A stretch of DNA of 43,751 nucleotides from assembly GCA_012519985.1 (NCBI GenBank), contig JAAYPC010000045.1, forward strand, positions 1 through 43,751. Reading direction: 5' to 3'. The first letter of the stretch is position 1. Each line of letters opens with the position of its first letter. The stretch is from Fibrobacter sp. GTDB taxonomy: Bacteria > Fibrobacterota > Chitinivibrionia > Chitinivibrionales > Chitinispirillaceae. The translations under genes and the position numbers were made by a program. Shown piece by piece: positions 27,298-34,958 of the stretch. The notes below the pieces were generated by a model. That model ran no database searches and had not been told where the DNA came from. It was given only the letters and a program-made list of their open reading frames with translations.

Positions 27298-27546
27298 TTA
27301 ATTCTTTTTTTTGGGTTTAAAGATGGATGTAATTTTATACCAGAAGGTTTTTATTCCAAGAACTAAAGTTGCTAAAACCCCCACAATAGCTGAAATTATC
27401 ATTGTCCCGGTGCCTGGATCCAGGTATGCAACAGAGAGCTGGGAGTTATGCTGAACCTCTGGAGTCAGGAGTCCGGCCAGAACAGCTATTGTCAACATTA
27501 TGTTAAATGAAACATTCAAGCGAAGGTTTTCAAAACTTTTTTTCAT
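27298..27546 (-). CDS. Small membrane protein with YLDPGTGTM motif
   Basis: 82 residues: a first hydrophobic segment near 13-30, then YLDPGTGTMIISAIVG and a second hydrophobic segment, then a basic tail KPKKKN. Small proteins with a DPGTGS-type motif recur beside polysaccharide and alkaline-phosphatase-fold envelope genes in many bacteria, but no function is known to me. AGGAGGT lies ideally placed before the ATG, supporting real and strong translation. It is first in the minus-strand cluster, 38 bp before the glycerophosphotransferase gene, so it is probably part of the same pathway. Confidence 0.82.
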   Translation of the reverse strand: MKKSFENLRLNVSFNIMLTIAVLAGLLTPEVQHNSQLSVAYLDPGTGTMIISAIVGVLATLVLGIKTFWYKITSIFKPKKKN

Positions 27547-27800
27547 AATACCTCCTGGTTAAAACGATTACTAAAATAATTCACATTCTATATGATTACC
27601 AAATGGATTTATCCGCCCTTCCGATCTGGTCTGTTGTTTGCAAGGATTTCACTCAGAGGGGCAAACTCTATTTCTTTTAAATTTTTTAACCCGGATTATT
27701 TTCTGTAAAATTGTGCCCTGTTACAGGAGCATGAGCCTTAGCATTTAGTGAATAATAGCAGGGAGAAAAACACTTCCAATGATTTAATATAGGAGTATTT

Positions 27801-29093
27801 ATGGGACAGTCCTTACATGATGCAGTGGTGATCTACAATCTTTTCCCTCGTTTGGTAGCATCATTGCATCTATGGGTGAAACACCTGGATCATATTGCTG
27901 GCATGGGCTTTAACAGCATCTATCTGAACCCATTTCAACAAACCGGCAATTCCCGAAGTCTGTATGCTATTAAAGATTATTATAGATTGAATCAGGAGTT
28001 TCTCCCTGAAGGAAGTGCACAGGATGACTTTTCTCCAATCAGCCAGTTTATAAGAAGCTGTGAGGATTATGGTATTGATGTTTACACTGATCTGGTAATT
28101 AACCATACCGCCAACGAATCGGTTCTTCTCAAGCAGCATCCGCAATGGTATAAGCGTGACTATAACGGAAACATCGTTCATCCATTTGCAATCGATCCTG
28201 CCAATCCATCCAATGTAACCGTCTGGGGGGATCTGGCAGAACTTGATTTCGAACATACAAGCGATCTGGCCGGTTTATTAAAATACTGGGATGAGGTGAT
28301 CTCTTTTTACCAGCAACTTGGCTTTGTCGGCTTCCGATGCGATGCTGCATATAAGGTGCCAAGCATGGTTTTTCAAACTTTAATCTCTGCAGCCAAAAAG
28401 CGAAATCACAGGACATTATTCTTTGCTGAAACACTGGGATGTACTCTCGATCAGGTACAACACCTTAATGGATGTGGTTTTGATTACCTGTTTAATTCAT
28501 GTAAATGGTGGAATTTTGACAGTTCCTGGTGTCTGGAACAGCACGAACAATTCAAACATATTGCTCCCTCAATCGGTTTTCCTGAATCTCACGATACCCT
28601 GCGCACTACAGCAGAGGCCCCCGGTTCGCTTAACTGGCATAAAAACCGGTACATTCTGGCTGCGGTTTTTTCCAAAGGGTTACTCATGCCCATGGGATAT
28701 GAAACAGGTGCCATTAACAAAATAGACGTAGTTAATTCCCGCCCTCAGGATCTCCAATATGGTAAATGGGATGTTTCGGAGTGGATCAAAGCTGTAAACA
28801 TTTTTAAACTCAACAACCCACTTTTATGCGAAGAGGGGAAATGGAGAGCTTTATGGAGTTTCGATTCGAGCGTTCTCTTTTTATTGAGGGAAAGTGAGGA
28901 CCAGAAACTCAAAATGGGGTTTTTAGTTAACAAAGATTGGTATAACCCGGTTTCAATTCCTTTAAACCAGCTTCCCAGTGAGATAGCGGATTTCAAATAT
29001 CGTATAAACCCTTTTGATGATCCTTTTAAGAGGAAGAAAAATGATAGTGAATTGAAGCTGGAACCTTCAGAAATCTGCCTTTTTGTGGAATAA
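27801..29093 (+). CDS. GH13 alpha-glucan-active enzyme (GlgE-like)
   Basis: 430 residues forming a GH13 (beta/alpha)8 barrel plus a small C-terminal beta domain. Catalytic residues: nucleophile Asp181 in GFRCDAAYKVP, acid/base Glu210 in LFFAETLG, and Asp265 in GFPESHDT. The AETLGCTLDQV and FNSCKWWNF stretches recall maltosyltransferase/GlgE-like proteins rather than plain amylases. No signal peptide, so it acts on cytoplasmic alpha-glucans; it may transfer maltosyl units or hydrolyse. The N-terminal and carbohydrate-binding domains of full GlgE are missing. AGGAG precedes the ATG. It is transcribed divergently from the envelope cluster. Confidence 0.85.
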   Translation: MGQSLHDAVVIYNLFPRLVASLHLWVKHLDHIAGMGFNSIYLNPFQQTGNSRSLYAIKDYYRLNQEFLPEGSAQDDFSPISQFIRSCEDYGIDVYTDLVINHTANESVLLKQHPQWYKRDYNGNIVHPFAIDPANPSNVTVWGDLAELDFEHTSDLAGLLKYWDEVISFYQQLGFVGFRCDAAYKVPSMVFQTLISAAKKRNHRTLFFAETLGCTLDQVQHLNGCGFDYLFNSCKWWNFDSSWCLEQHEQFKHIAPSIGFPESHDTLRTTAEAPGSLNWHKNRYILAAVFSKGLLMPMGYETGAINKIDVVNSRPQDLQYGKWDVSEWIKAVNIFKLNNPLLCEEGKWRALWSFDSSVLFLLRESEDQKLKMGFLVNKDWYNPVSIPLNQLPSEIADFKYRINPFDDPFKRKKNDSELKLEPSEICLFVE

Positions 29094-29425
29094 TCATAAA
29101 TCTATGAATCCCAGATTCTGATCCAATAATAGAATTCGAAATTGAAGATTTTTCTCACCACTAATAAACTTCAGCATCACCATGGCGTCTGCAACAAATA
29201 CGTGCATAACCAAAACATTATAAATTTTAAAGATAATGATATTAATGTCCCTTCATCCAGGTTTAAAAGAGAATTAAGACTATTGAATTCCTTTTAAAAA
29301 AAAATAGCTATTTTTCAATATTTTTATATATTGTATTTAGACCGTAGGGACTACATTAATTTGGCTCATCCTCAACAGATGCTTTTAATTTTACTTATAC
29401 TATCCAAAAAAGGATAAGCTAAAAA
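29094..29425. other. Intergenic region upstream of the TIGR02147 gene
   Basis: About 330 bases with no gene. The last 150 are very AT-rich (A9 run and TATATATTG near 29326-29335) and probably carry the promoter of the regulator gene. No clear terminator for the GH13 gene is seen. Confidence 0.45.
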
Positions 29426-30247
29426 ATGGTCAATATCTTCGACTATTATGATTATAGGAAATTCCTTCGTGATTCTTACGAGGAAATGCATTCAAAAGAT
29501 GTAAAATTCTCCTACCGTTTTATTCAGAACAAAACCGGTATAGATCCAGGTTTTTTAGTAAAAGTCTTTAATGGGCAAAAAAGCTTACCAGAAAAAGCGA
29601 TTCCCAGATTTATAAAACTGTTAAAACTAGACGAACGTCAATCGGATTATTTTACTAATCTGGTTTTTTACGGCCGTGCTAAATCTGATATCCAGAAGAA
29701 AAATTACTTCGAAAAGTTAATTTCATATAAAGAACCTAAGTGCAAAGTAGTAGAAACTGATCTCTATGAATTTTACAGCAAATGGTACTACACAGCAATA
29801 CGGGAGCTCATAGGAATACATCCTTTTTCTGGTGATTTTGAAGAATTGGCGGGTCTGTTGGTACCACAAATTACGGTTTCTGAAGCAAGAGAGGGAGTGG
29901 AATTACTTGAAAGGCTGGGTTTGATTTCGAAAGATCAAAATGGAAGATACAATCAGACCGATCGGTTTATTACTACAGGAGATAAGTGCAGAAAAAATGC
30001 CACCCAAACCTTCCATAAAGAAACGATTCTGCTTGCCAGCAATGCACTGGAAAGAATCCCTCAGGAAAGGCGAGACATCTCCACCATCACAGCCACATTG
30101 TCTGCCGATGGTTTTAGTAAATTAAAAAATAAAATGACCGAATTCCGTAATGAGATCCTGAAGATTGTTCAGGAAGAGAAGAATGCCACAGGTGTATACC
30201 ACCTTAATTTCCAATTGTTCCCTATAAGCAAAATTTTACAGGATTAA
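29426..30247 (+). CDS. TIGR02147 family regulator-like protein
   Basis: 273 residues, full length for TIGR02147, a paralogous family first defined in Fibrobacter succinogenes and linked with DUF4423. The opening IFDYYDYRKFLRDSYEE is diagnostic. Residues 30-70 (FSYRFIQNKTGIDPGFLVKVFNGQ) look like an XRE-type helix-turn-helix, and a second winged-helix-like part follows near 130-190. A role in transcription control is likely from structure but not shown. AAGGA lies 11 bases before the ATG. A 42-codon gene for a secreted peptide starts 6 bp after the stop, the arrangement seen in peptide-sensing regulators. Confidence 0.9.
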   Translation: MVNIFDYYDYRKFLRDSYEEMHSKDVKFSYRFIQNKTGIDPGFLVKVFNGQKSLPEKAIPRFIKLLKLDERQSDYFTNLVFYGRAKSDIQKKNYFEKLISYKEPKCKVVETDLYEFYSKWYYTAIRELIGIHPFSGDFEELAGLLVPQITVSEAREGVELLERLGLISKDQNGRYNQTDRFITTGDKCRKNATQTFHKETILLASNALERIPQERRDISTITATLSADGFSKLKNKMTEFRNEILKIVQEEKNATGVYHLNFQLFPISKILQD

Positions 30248-30252
30248 TCTTA

Positions 30253-30381
30253 ATGAGATCCTTTATTATAATCTTGCTATTTATGATTTTTTCTGTTTTG
30301 ATCTGGTATCCGCTTATCTGGGCAGGAGGTCCTGGCTCTGGTTCAGAAACTACCAATAACATTTTTGATCACAATTTCTGA
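30253..30381 (+). CDS. Small secreted peptide precursor, 42 aa
   Basis: ATG at 30253, TGA at 30379-30381. Residues 1-3 are MRS, 4-23 are strongly hydrophobic (a signal-peptide core ending in LIWA), and the tail is GGPGSGSETTNNIFDHNF. Cleavage after WA would release this 18-residue polar peptide. AGGA at 30240-30243 is 9 bases before the ATG and overlaps the end of the regulator gene, so translation is probably coupled. No family is known to me. The length, order and secretion signal fit a signalling-peptide precursor; a toxin or a small membrane protein is an alternative. Confidence 0.6.
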   Translation: MRSFIIILLFMIFSVLIWYPLIWAGGPGSGSETTNNIFDHNF

Positions 30382-30432
30382 TCTCCTTTTATCATTAATA
30401 GCAGCATCTTCTGAAAAAACTGATCAACTAAA

Positions 30433-30888
30433 TCATTGGTTGTTTTCCACGGTGTCTTTGAGCTTTTTAAGAGCCTTAGGCCACAATTCACTAAACATTT
30501 CTACATAGTCTTCTTCAATGTCTGTGTCCACTTCAAATTTGGTATCATCTCCAAGCTGTGTGAAAGTGTAATTTTCGTATGCTGGGGCAAACTGTCTAAC
30601 CTTTTCACTGCTGGTATCTTCCACTCCACCAGAAATGTAACCCAAATGTTTAACAGAGATAAAGGAATATTTCCTGCTCTCTGCTATTTCCGCAATCATA
30701 CCTTCTTTCTCATTACTTTTATTGCAAGTCAGAAAGTAAATCCTGTCACCCTTTTCCCATCCACCCTCAAAACAGGAATCCGGATGAAAAACACTTGACC
30801 ACTTACGGTATTTTTGCGAATCGACAATGGCATCCCAAATTTCCTGCGGTTTTCCATGAATTATTATTTCAAAATGCATTTTCTGCAT
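30433..30888 (-). CDS. SRPBCC (START-like) domain protein
   Basis: 151 residues covering one helix-grip fold. The opening FEIIIHGKPQEIWDAIVDSQKYRKWS is the typical polyketide-cyclase/AHSA1-like start, followed by FEGGWEKGDRIYFL and a C-terminal helix WPKALKKLKDTVE. Such proteins bind hydrophobic ligands; the ligand here is unknown. It converges with the regulator-peptide pair. A second ATG 3 codons in (MHFEI) could be the true start; GGGTGG upstream does not decide. Confidence 0.85.
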   Translation of the reverse strand: MQKMHFEIIIHGKPQEIWDAIVDSQKYRKWSSVFHPDSCFEGGWEKGDRIYFLTCNKSNEKEGMIAEIAESRKYSFISVKHLGYISGGVEDTSSEKVRQFAPAYENYTFTQLGDDTKFEVDTDIEEDYVEMFSELWPKALKKLKDTVENNQ

Positions 30889-31062
30889 AAGACCACCCAG
30901 TTTGATTTTAGATTACGGATTTTAAATTTTAGATTTTTAAATAAGATACTTCAGATTTAGCATTATGTAATAGATTAAAATGATGATTTCGGAGTTGGTG
31001 ATGAAAAAAGTACGAAATCAGTCTTTGTTTTACTAAAAACCGAATGAATTAATTCTGGATTT

Positions 31063-31545
31063 TTATCTGATACTTCCAAAAATAAGCCTTATGCCTACTC
31101 CACCACTGAGCACAAAATCATCCGCAGGTATAAACTGCCATTGGGGAGCGACTTCCCCAAAAACTGACAGAGGAAGAGAATTAAAAAGATATTCAACCCC
31201 AATTGGTACTCTTGCTCCCAAAAACCAGTCATCACCTACCCTGGCAGCCAGCCCTGCACCTATATACAATGGAAAATTGTTCCCATTGGTAATGACCCGC
31301 AGGTTAAAGGGATGAATCAAAAAATCAATATGCATCTCGAAGGTGCCGTTTTCAGTGAATGACCAAGCTGCGGATAAATCAGTAGCGGTTATGGTTCCAT
31401 GCCAGAATTTTAGACTTAACCCAATCGGTTCTCCCAGCAGTGCACCGATTTCGAAACGAGGTGTAGGCCTGATAATAAGGGTGTCCTGAGCTTGTGCCTG
31501 AATCATTAAAACCAATACTGCAGATATACACATTAAGGATTTCAT
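31063..31545 (-). CDS. Small predicted outer-membrane barrel protein
   Basis: 160 residues from ATG at 31543-31545, chosen over a start 9 codons earlier because AAAGGAGT stands right before it. A signal peptide (ending IQAQAQ) is followed by RFEIGALLGEPIGLSLKFW and alternating beta strands rich in Gly and aromatics, as in small OmpA/OmpW-like barrels or surface antigens. The C-terminus GVGIRLIFGSIR is barrel-like. No closer family or function was recognised. Confidence 0.65.
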   Translation of the reverse strand: MKSLMCISAVLVLMIQAQAQDTLIIRPTPRFEIGALLGEPIGLSLKFWHGTITATDLSAAWSFTENGTFEMHIDFLIHPFNLRVITNGNNFPLYIGAGLAARVGDDWFLGARVPIGVEYLFNSLPLSVFGEVAPQWQFIPADDFVLSGGVGIRLIFGSIR

Positions 31546-31629
31546 GAACACTCCTTTGAATAGCTTTTTCATGAAAGACCTTAATTTTCAAGTGCAAAGA
31601 ATATGCCGCTTACTCTTATTTCTCTTTAT

Positions 31630-31658
31630 TTGACCAATTCTGCCGATTATTATATAAT
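31630..31658 (+). promoter_or_regulatory. Sigma-70-type promoter of the CpoB-like gene
   Basis: TTGACC at 31630-31635 and TATAAT at 31653-31658 are separated by 17 bp, about 70 bases before the start codon at 31727. Five of six and six of six bases match the consensus. Confidence 0.75.
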
Positions 31659-31726
31659 TGAGCATAAAAAGCAGTAACAACCTTAAAAAGAGGTGACAGA
31701 CTATACTGCTCTCAAAGGCTAAAAGT

Positions 31727-32518
31727 ATGAAAAAAATAAAGTTACTCCTGTCTGGTCTGGCTATTGCCTTACTTGGAGGTTGTGCTGGTTCTGTACAGCA
31801 GATTCACAATGAAGCTTTATTGCCAGAGATAGATGTTATACAGGTGAAAGAGAATTCTGACGAAGCCCTTAAGCTGGCTCAGGAAGCCAAACTTGATGTT
31901 AATGTACTTTCCACTAAAGTCACTGAATTAGACAATAAAATCATCCTCCTCTCAGAGGAGATTTCCAGTGTATCTGCAGCTAAGATCGAAGAACTGGAGA
32001 ACCGCCTTGCACTATTGGTAGAAGCCTATAAGGATCTTCATGCACAAATCAAAGCAATCGAAGCTATGCCGCTGCGGGCAAGCTCAAAAAACCAAAAAAA
32101 TCCTGCACCGACCTTTTCTCCAGCTTCTGCTATCGCTTTGGTGAATTCACCGGAGTATGATCTTTATCAACAGGCTTTGCAGATTTATAACAAAAGACAA
32201 TACGAAGAGGCTGTAAACTTATTTAACGATCTGCTCAAACATTATCCAAGTGGTCAATATGCAGCAAATGCTTATTACTGGATTGGTGAATGTTATTATG
32301 CAATCAGTGACTTTGCAACTGCAATAATCGCCTATAAAAAAGTCCTGACATTTAAAAACCACCAGAAAGGAGATGATGCTCAGAATAAGATTGCCCTCAG
32401 TTATTTAAAAATGGGGCAATCGGTAGAGGCTAAAGCAGAATTTAAAAAACTGGTAGAAAGATATCCATCAAGCGAGTTCGTGCCTCGGGCAAAACAATAT
32501 CTAAAGGAGATAATGTAG
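31727..32518 (+). CDS. CpoB/YbgF-like lipoprotein with coiled coil and TPR
   Basis: 263 residues. The lipobox LLGGC puts the lipidated Cys at residue 19. Residues 40-110 are a coiled coil (VNVLSTKVTELDNKIILLS) and residues 140-263 are three TPR-like repeats (YDLYQQALQIYNKRQYEEAV, then AANAYYWIGECYYAISDFATA). This is the build of YbgF/CpoB, which in proteobacteria links the Tol-Pal machine with peptidoglycan synthesis. No tol genes are adjacent, so the role is by domain only. A good promoter lies upstream. Confidence 0.87.
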   Translation: MKKIKLLLSGLAIALLGGCAGSVQQIHNEALLPEIDVIQVKENSDEALKLAQEAKLDVNVLSTKVTELDNKIILLSEEISSVSAAKIEELENRLALLVEAYKDLHAQIKAIEAMPLRASSKNQKNPAPTFSPASAIALVNSPEYDLYQQALQIYNKRQYEEAVNLFNDLLKHYPSGQYAANAYYWIGECYYAISDFATAIIAYKKVLTFKNHQKGDDAQNKIALSYLKMGQSVEAKAEFKKLVERYPSSEFVPRAKQYLKEIM

Positions 32519-32553
32519 TTCTTTGGGTAATGATCTACTTGAAAACTGCCTCT

Positions 32554-33493
32554 TTATAGAGATCGTTTGGTAATTTTATTTTCAAGTTCAATTATCTTTT
32601 CAAAGGAAAGCCCGGTTATCTCCTGAATCAGTTCTTTGCTCATCCCTTTATGAATCATCTTTTGAGCATCCTCTATTTTGCCTTCTATCTTGCCTTCCAT
32701 TTTACCTTCTCTCTTACCCTCAACTCTACCTTCATCCCTTAACCTCTGAAAAGTCTTTGAAATTTCAGGCATATCATCTCGCCTTTCCCAGCTATTTATC
32801 TTTTCTGATAATTGCTGTTTAAGATTTTGTGGTGCTGCTGTTTCGATATAAAGTGCAAACGTGTTCAGATCATTCGATATATTTACCTCATGAGACATTT
32901 CTTCAAAAACTACGAGAATATCATCCAATTTATTCAGCATTTGCTGATTATGGATATACTTCATAGTTAAAAAAACTATTCTTAGCAGAGCAGATCCTCT
33001 GATTTGATCATCCGGCATATGGGAAATATCAAAAAACTCATAATAAAAATTCTGAGCGTATTTTGATGCACTGTCCAATTTGCTGCTAAGGGGCAGGTAA
33101 ATGGAAACATCCCAGTTCATTTCACCATGATAAATAATTATGGGAATAACATAAAGGATGTCACCGGAATGGGATTAAAAGCTCTCTTAACATGTTTATA
33201 TAATTCCCTAACTGTGTACCCGTTTGAGGATCAGGATAACTCTTGTGTTCAAATAGCAGGTATATTGGTATTTTTTCAGGAACAATCTCGGTTTTGTAGA
33301 TAATATCCGTAAAGAATTCACTTAAATTGCTATCAACAGAATCATTTTGGAATAACTGAAGTTCATCCAGGTTAATTTGAAATTGTATGCGCTGCAAAAG
33401 ATAAGATTCGATAAAACTCCTTACCACCTCAATTCGGCTGAATGCCTCCTTGAAAAATTTATCATGAGGATTGTGTATGGGTGGTTGATTCAT
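32554..33493 (-). pseudogene. Frameshifted Rpn/PDDEXK nuclease-transposase family gene
   Basis: Two minus-strand pieces make one family member. The 5' piece (33493-33161, 110 aa) has HDKFFKEAFSRIEVV, TDIIYKTEI and IYLLFEHKSY, the D...D..EXK-like core of the Rpn/TIGR01784 group. The 3' piece (ending 32554) has the C-terminal part including the low-complexity VEGKREGKMEGKIEGKIE helix. Just before its ATG at 33120 the same frame reads YVIPIIIYHGE, a family-specific block, so it belongs upstream. The first piece ends LLIPFR-stop in another frame. A small frameshift near 33165-33185, perhaps with a short deletion, explains this. The intact protein would be a DNA nuclease acting in recombination. 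Confidence 0.85.
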
Positions 33494-33578
33494 TGTACCT
33501 CTTATAAACCATAAACCACAAGAGCACTTACTTTTTAGTAAACATATAATTCCGCTGATCAGAAGACCACTCTATAAG

Positions 33579-33734
33579 CTATTTTACAAGAAATCGTCTG
33601 CTTAGTTTCTGTCCTGACAATTGAGTGGTTATTACATACAGACCTCGTGCAAATTTATCCGTTGAAATAGTGTGTTCATGATTTGCCTTTACTATTTCAG
33701 ACCAGATAATTCTTCCATGAAGATCTGTTATCTG
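33579..33734 (-). pseudogene. C-terminal sorting domain detached by in-frame TAG
   Basis: Directly after the TAG and in the same frame come 51 codons and a second TAG (33579-33581). They read QITDLHGRIIWSEI, then TDKFARGLYVITTQLSG and end KLSRRFLVK. This is the DLxGR...GLYVI..G....K pattern of Por/type IX-like C-terminal sorting domains common in Fibrobacterota and Bacteroidota. Without it the upstream protease would lose its export or anchoring signal. Confidence 0.85.
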
Positions 33735-34817
33735 CTAAGTTGCGTTTTTTTCAGCAGCCACCGATGTATAAAGAATGACCCGTTTATCGTTTAATTCAAT
33801 TCTATAGGGTAAACTCTTTTTGACAGGTATTTTTCTCAGAGTAACATCCTCAATATCTATTATCTCCCAGTATTGACTCTCCCTTGAAGCAGACGCTACA
33901 TCCTGAATGATCCTGTCCCCATCTGCACGCAAGTAATGACCGCTATGGGCCATTCTGATTCTGGCTTCATCTTTATTCTGGGTTTCAAATTCAAAAACAG
34001 CGCGTTGATGTGTTCCCCCATTCCAGCCATACAGGCCAACCACAGCCCTGGCTGCTCTTGATTCGTTCGGGATTTCCAGCACCTTGTTTCCAAATTCAAG
34101 CCTGAAAACATTTTCTTCATTCAGGGCAATCATCCGCACCACTGAAGTAGAATCATAATTACTGTTTAAAGAAAGTGTATTACCATTTAATACAACCATA
34201 TACCTGCCATCGGCTTTCGAACGCAAACGGCAGACTTTATAAAATTCCTCTCTGAACATGTCCTTACACATTTCATTTACTATTAGGCAATGAATGATAA
34301 GATCCTGCTTTGATTTGACTTCATTAGCATAGTTGAGTCCATAAGGCCAGAAATGCTGTTGATCGCCATGAAGAAGTGTATCGGGATCATTGATAATTTC
34401 CCGTAATTTCGCTGTTGCCCGGGCACCAGTAAATATGTTGTTCTTGATAAGATTTCTGTATTCGGTTGTAGTACCAATACCCAGAGTATGTGCTATCTCG
34501 TGCATTGAAGTATGTACAACCATATAAGACCGTTTTGGACCGAATCTGATGGTACCATTGTAACTGGCATCTGCGGTACCAACATCCTTATTGTAGTACA
34601 CGTTTAAATGTTTGGTCAAAGAGGTGTACTGGTTATAGTAACCAAGAGCGGAATCCATGGCAGTTTTGATCTTTGTATATGCATCCAACAGATCTTGATT
34701 CGGGTTGGATTCACGATGCTGGGTATAGGTCAAATTTCCATTTAACTGCCCGAAAACCACCGAACTAAAAAAGATAAAAACCAGTAAATTCGATACTGGA
34801 AACATTATTGACTTCAT
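33735..34817 (-). CDS. Secreted HEXXH metalloprotease-like protein cut short by an amber codon
   Basis: 360 residues up to TAG at 33735-33737. A signal peptide (about 1-23) is followed by a zinc-protease-like segment HEIAHTLGIG (His106, Glu107, His110, Gly113) as in metzincins. Residues 190-330 hold a RICIN/fascin-like beta-trefoil type region (KADGRYMVVLNGN, SGHYLRADGDRII). GGAGG precedes the ATG. In the same frame beyond the TAG the translation continues for 51 more codons as a sorting domain (see 33579-33734). Either the annotated stop is a real nonsense mutation, it is read through, or it is an error in the sequence. Confidence 0.8.
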   Translation of the reverse strand: MKSIMFPVSNLLVFIFFSSVVFGQLNGNLTYTQHRESNPNQDLLDAYTKIKTAMDSALGYYNQYTSLTKHLNVYYNKDVGTADASYNGTIRFGPKRSYMVVHTSMHEIAHTLGIGTTTEYRNLIKNNIFTGARATAKLREIINDPDTLLHGDQQHFWPYGLNYANEVKSKQDLIIHCLIVNEMCKDMFREEFYKVCRLRSKADGRYMVVLNGNTLSLNSNYDSTSVVRMIALNEENVFRLEFGNKVLEIPNESRAARAVVGLYGWNGGTHQRAVFEFETQNKDEARIRMAHSGHYLRADGDRIIQDVASASRESQYWEIIDIEDVTLRKIPVKKSLPYRIELNDKRVILYTSVAAEKNAT

Positions 34818-34958
34818 CTATTCCTCCAAATCTCTGATCCGGATTATCTATTGCAACTCCTGATAATAATTCAGGTATAGACATAATATATGAATAATCA
34901 GAGCATAAAGTCAGTTGAAAGTACAGAAGGATAGTAAATTGCAAGCGCTTTATGGCTA

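Noticed and set aside
30900-31060. Short AT-rich repeats and a 17-codon frame beginning MISELVMKK
   Set aside because: Simple-sequence character with no start signal or homology.
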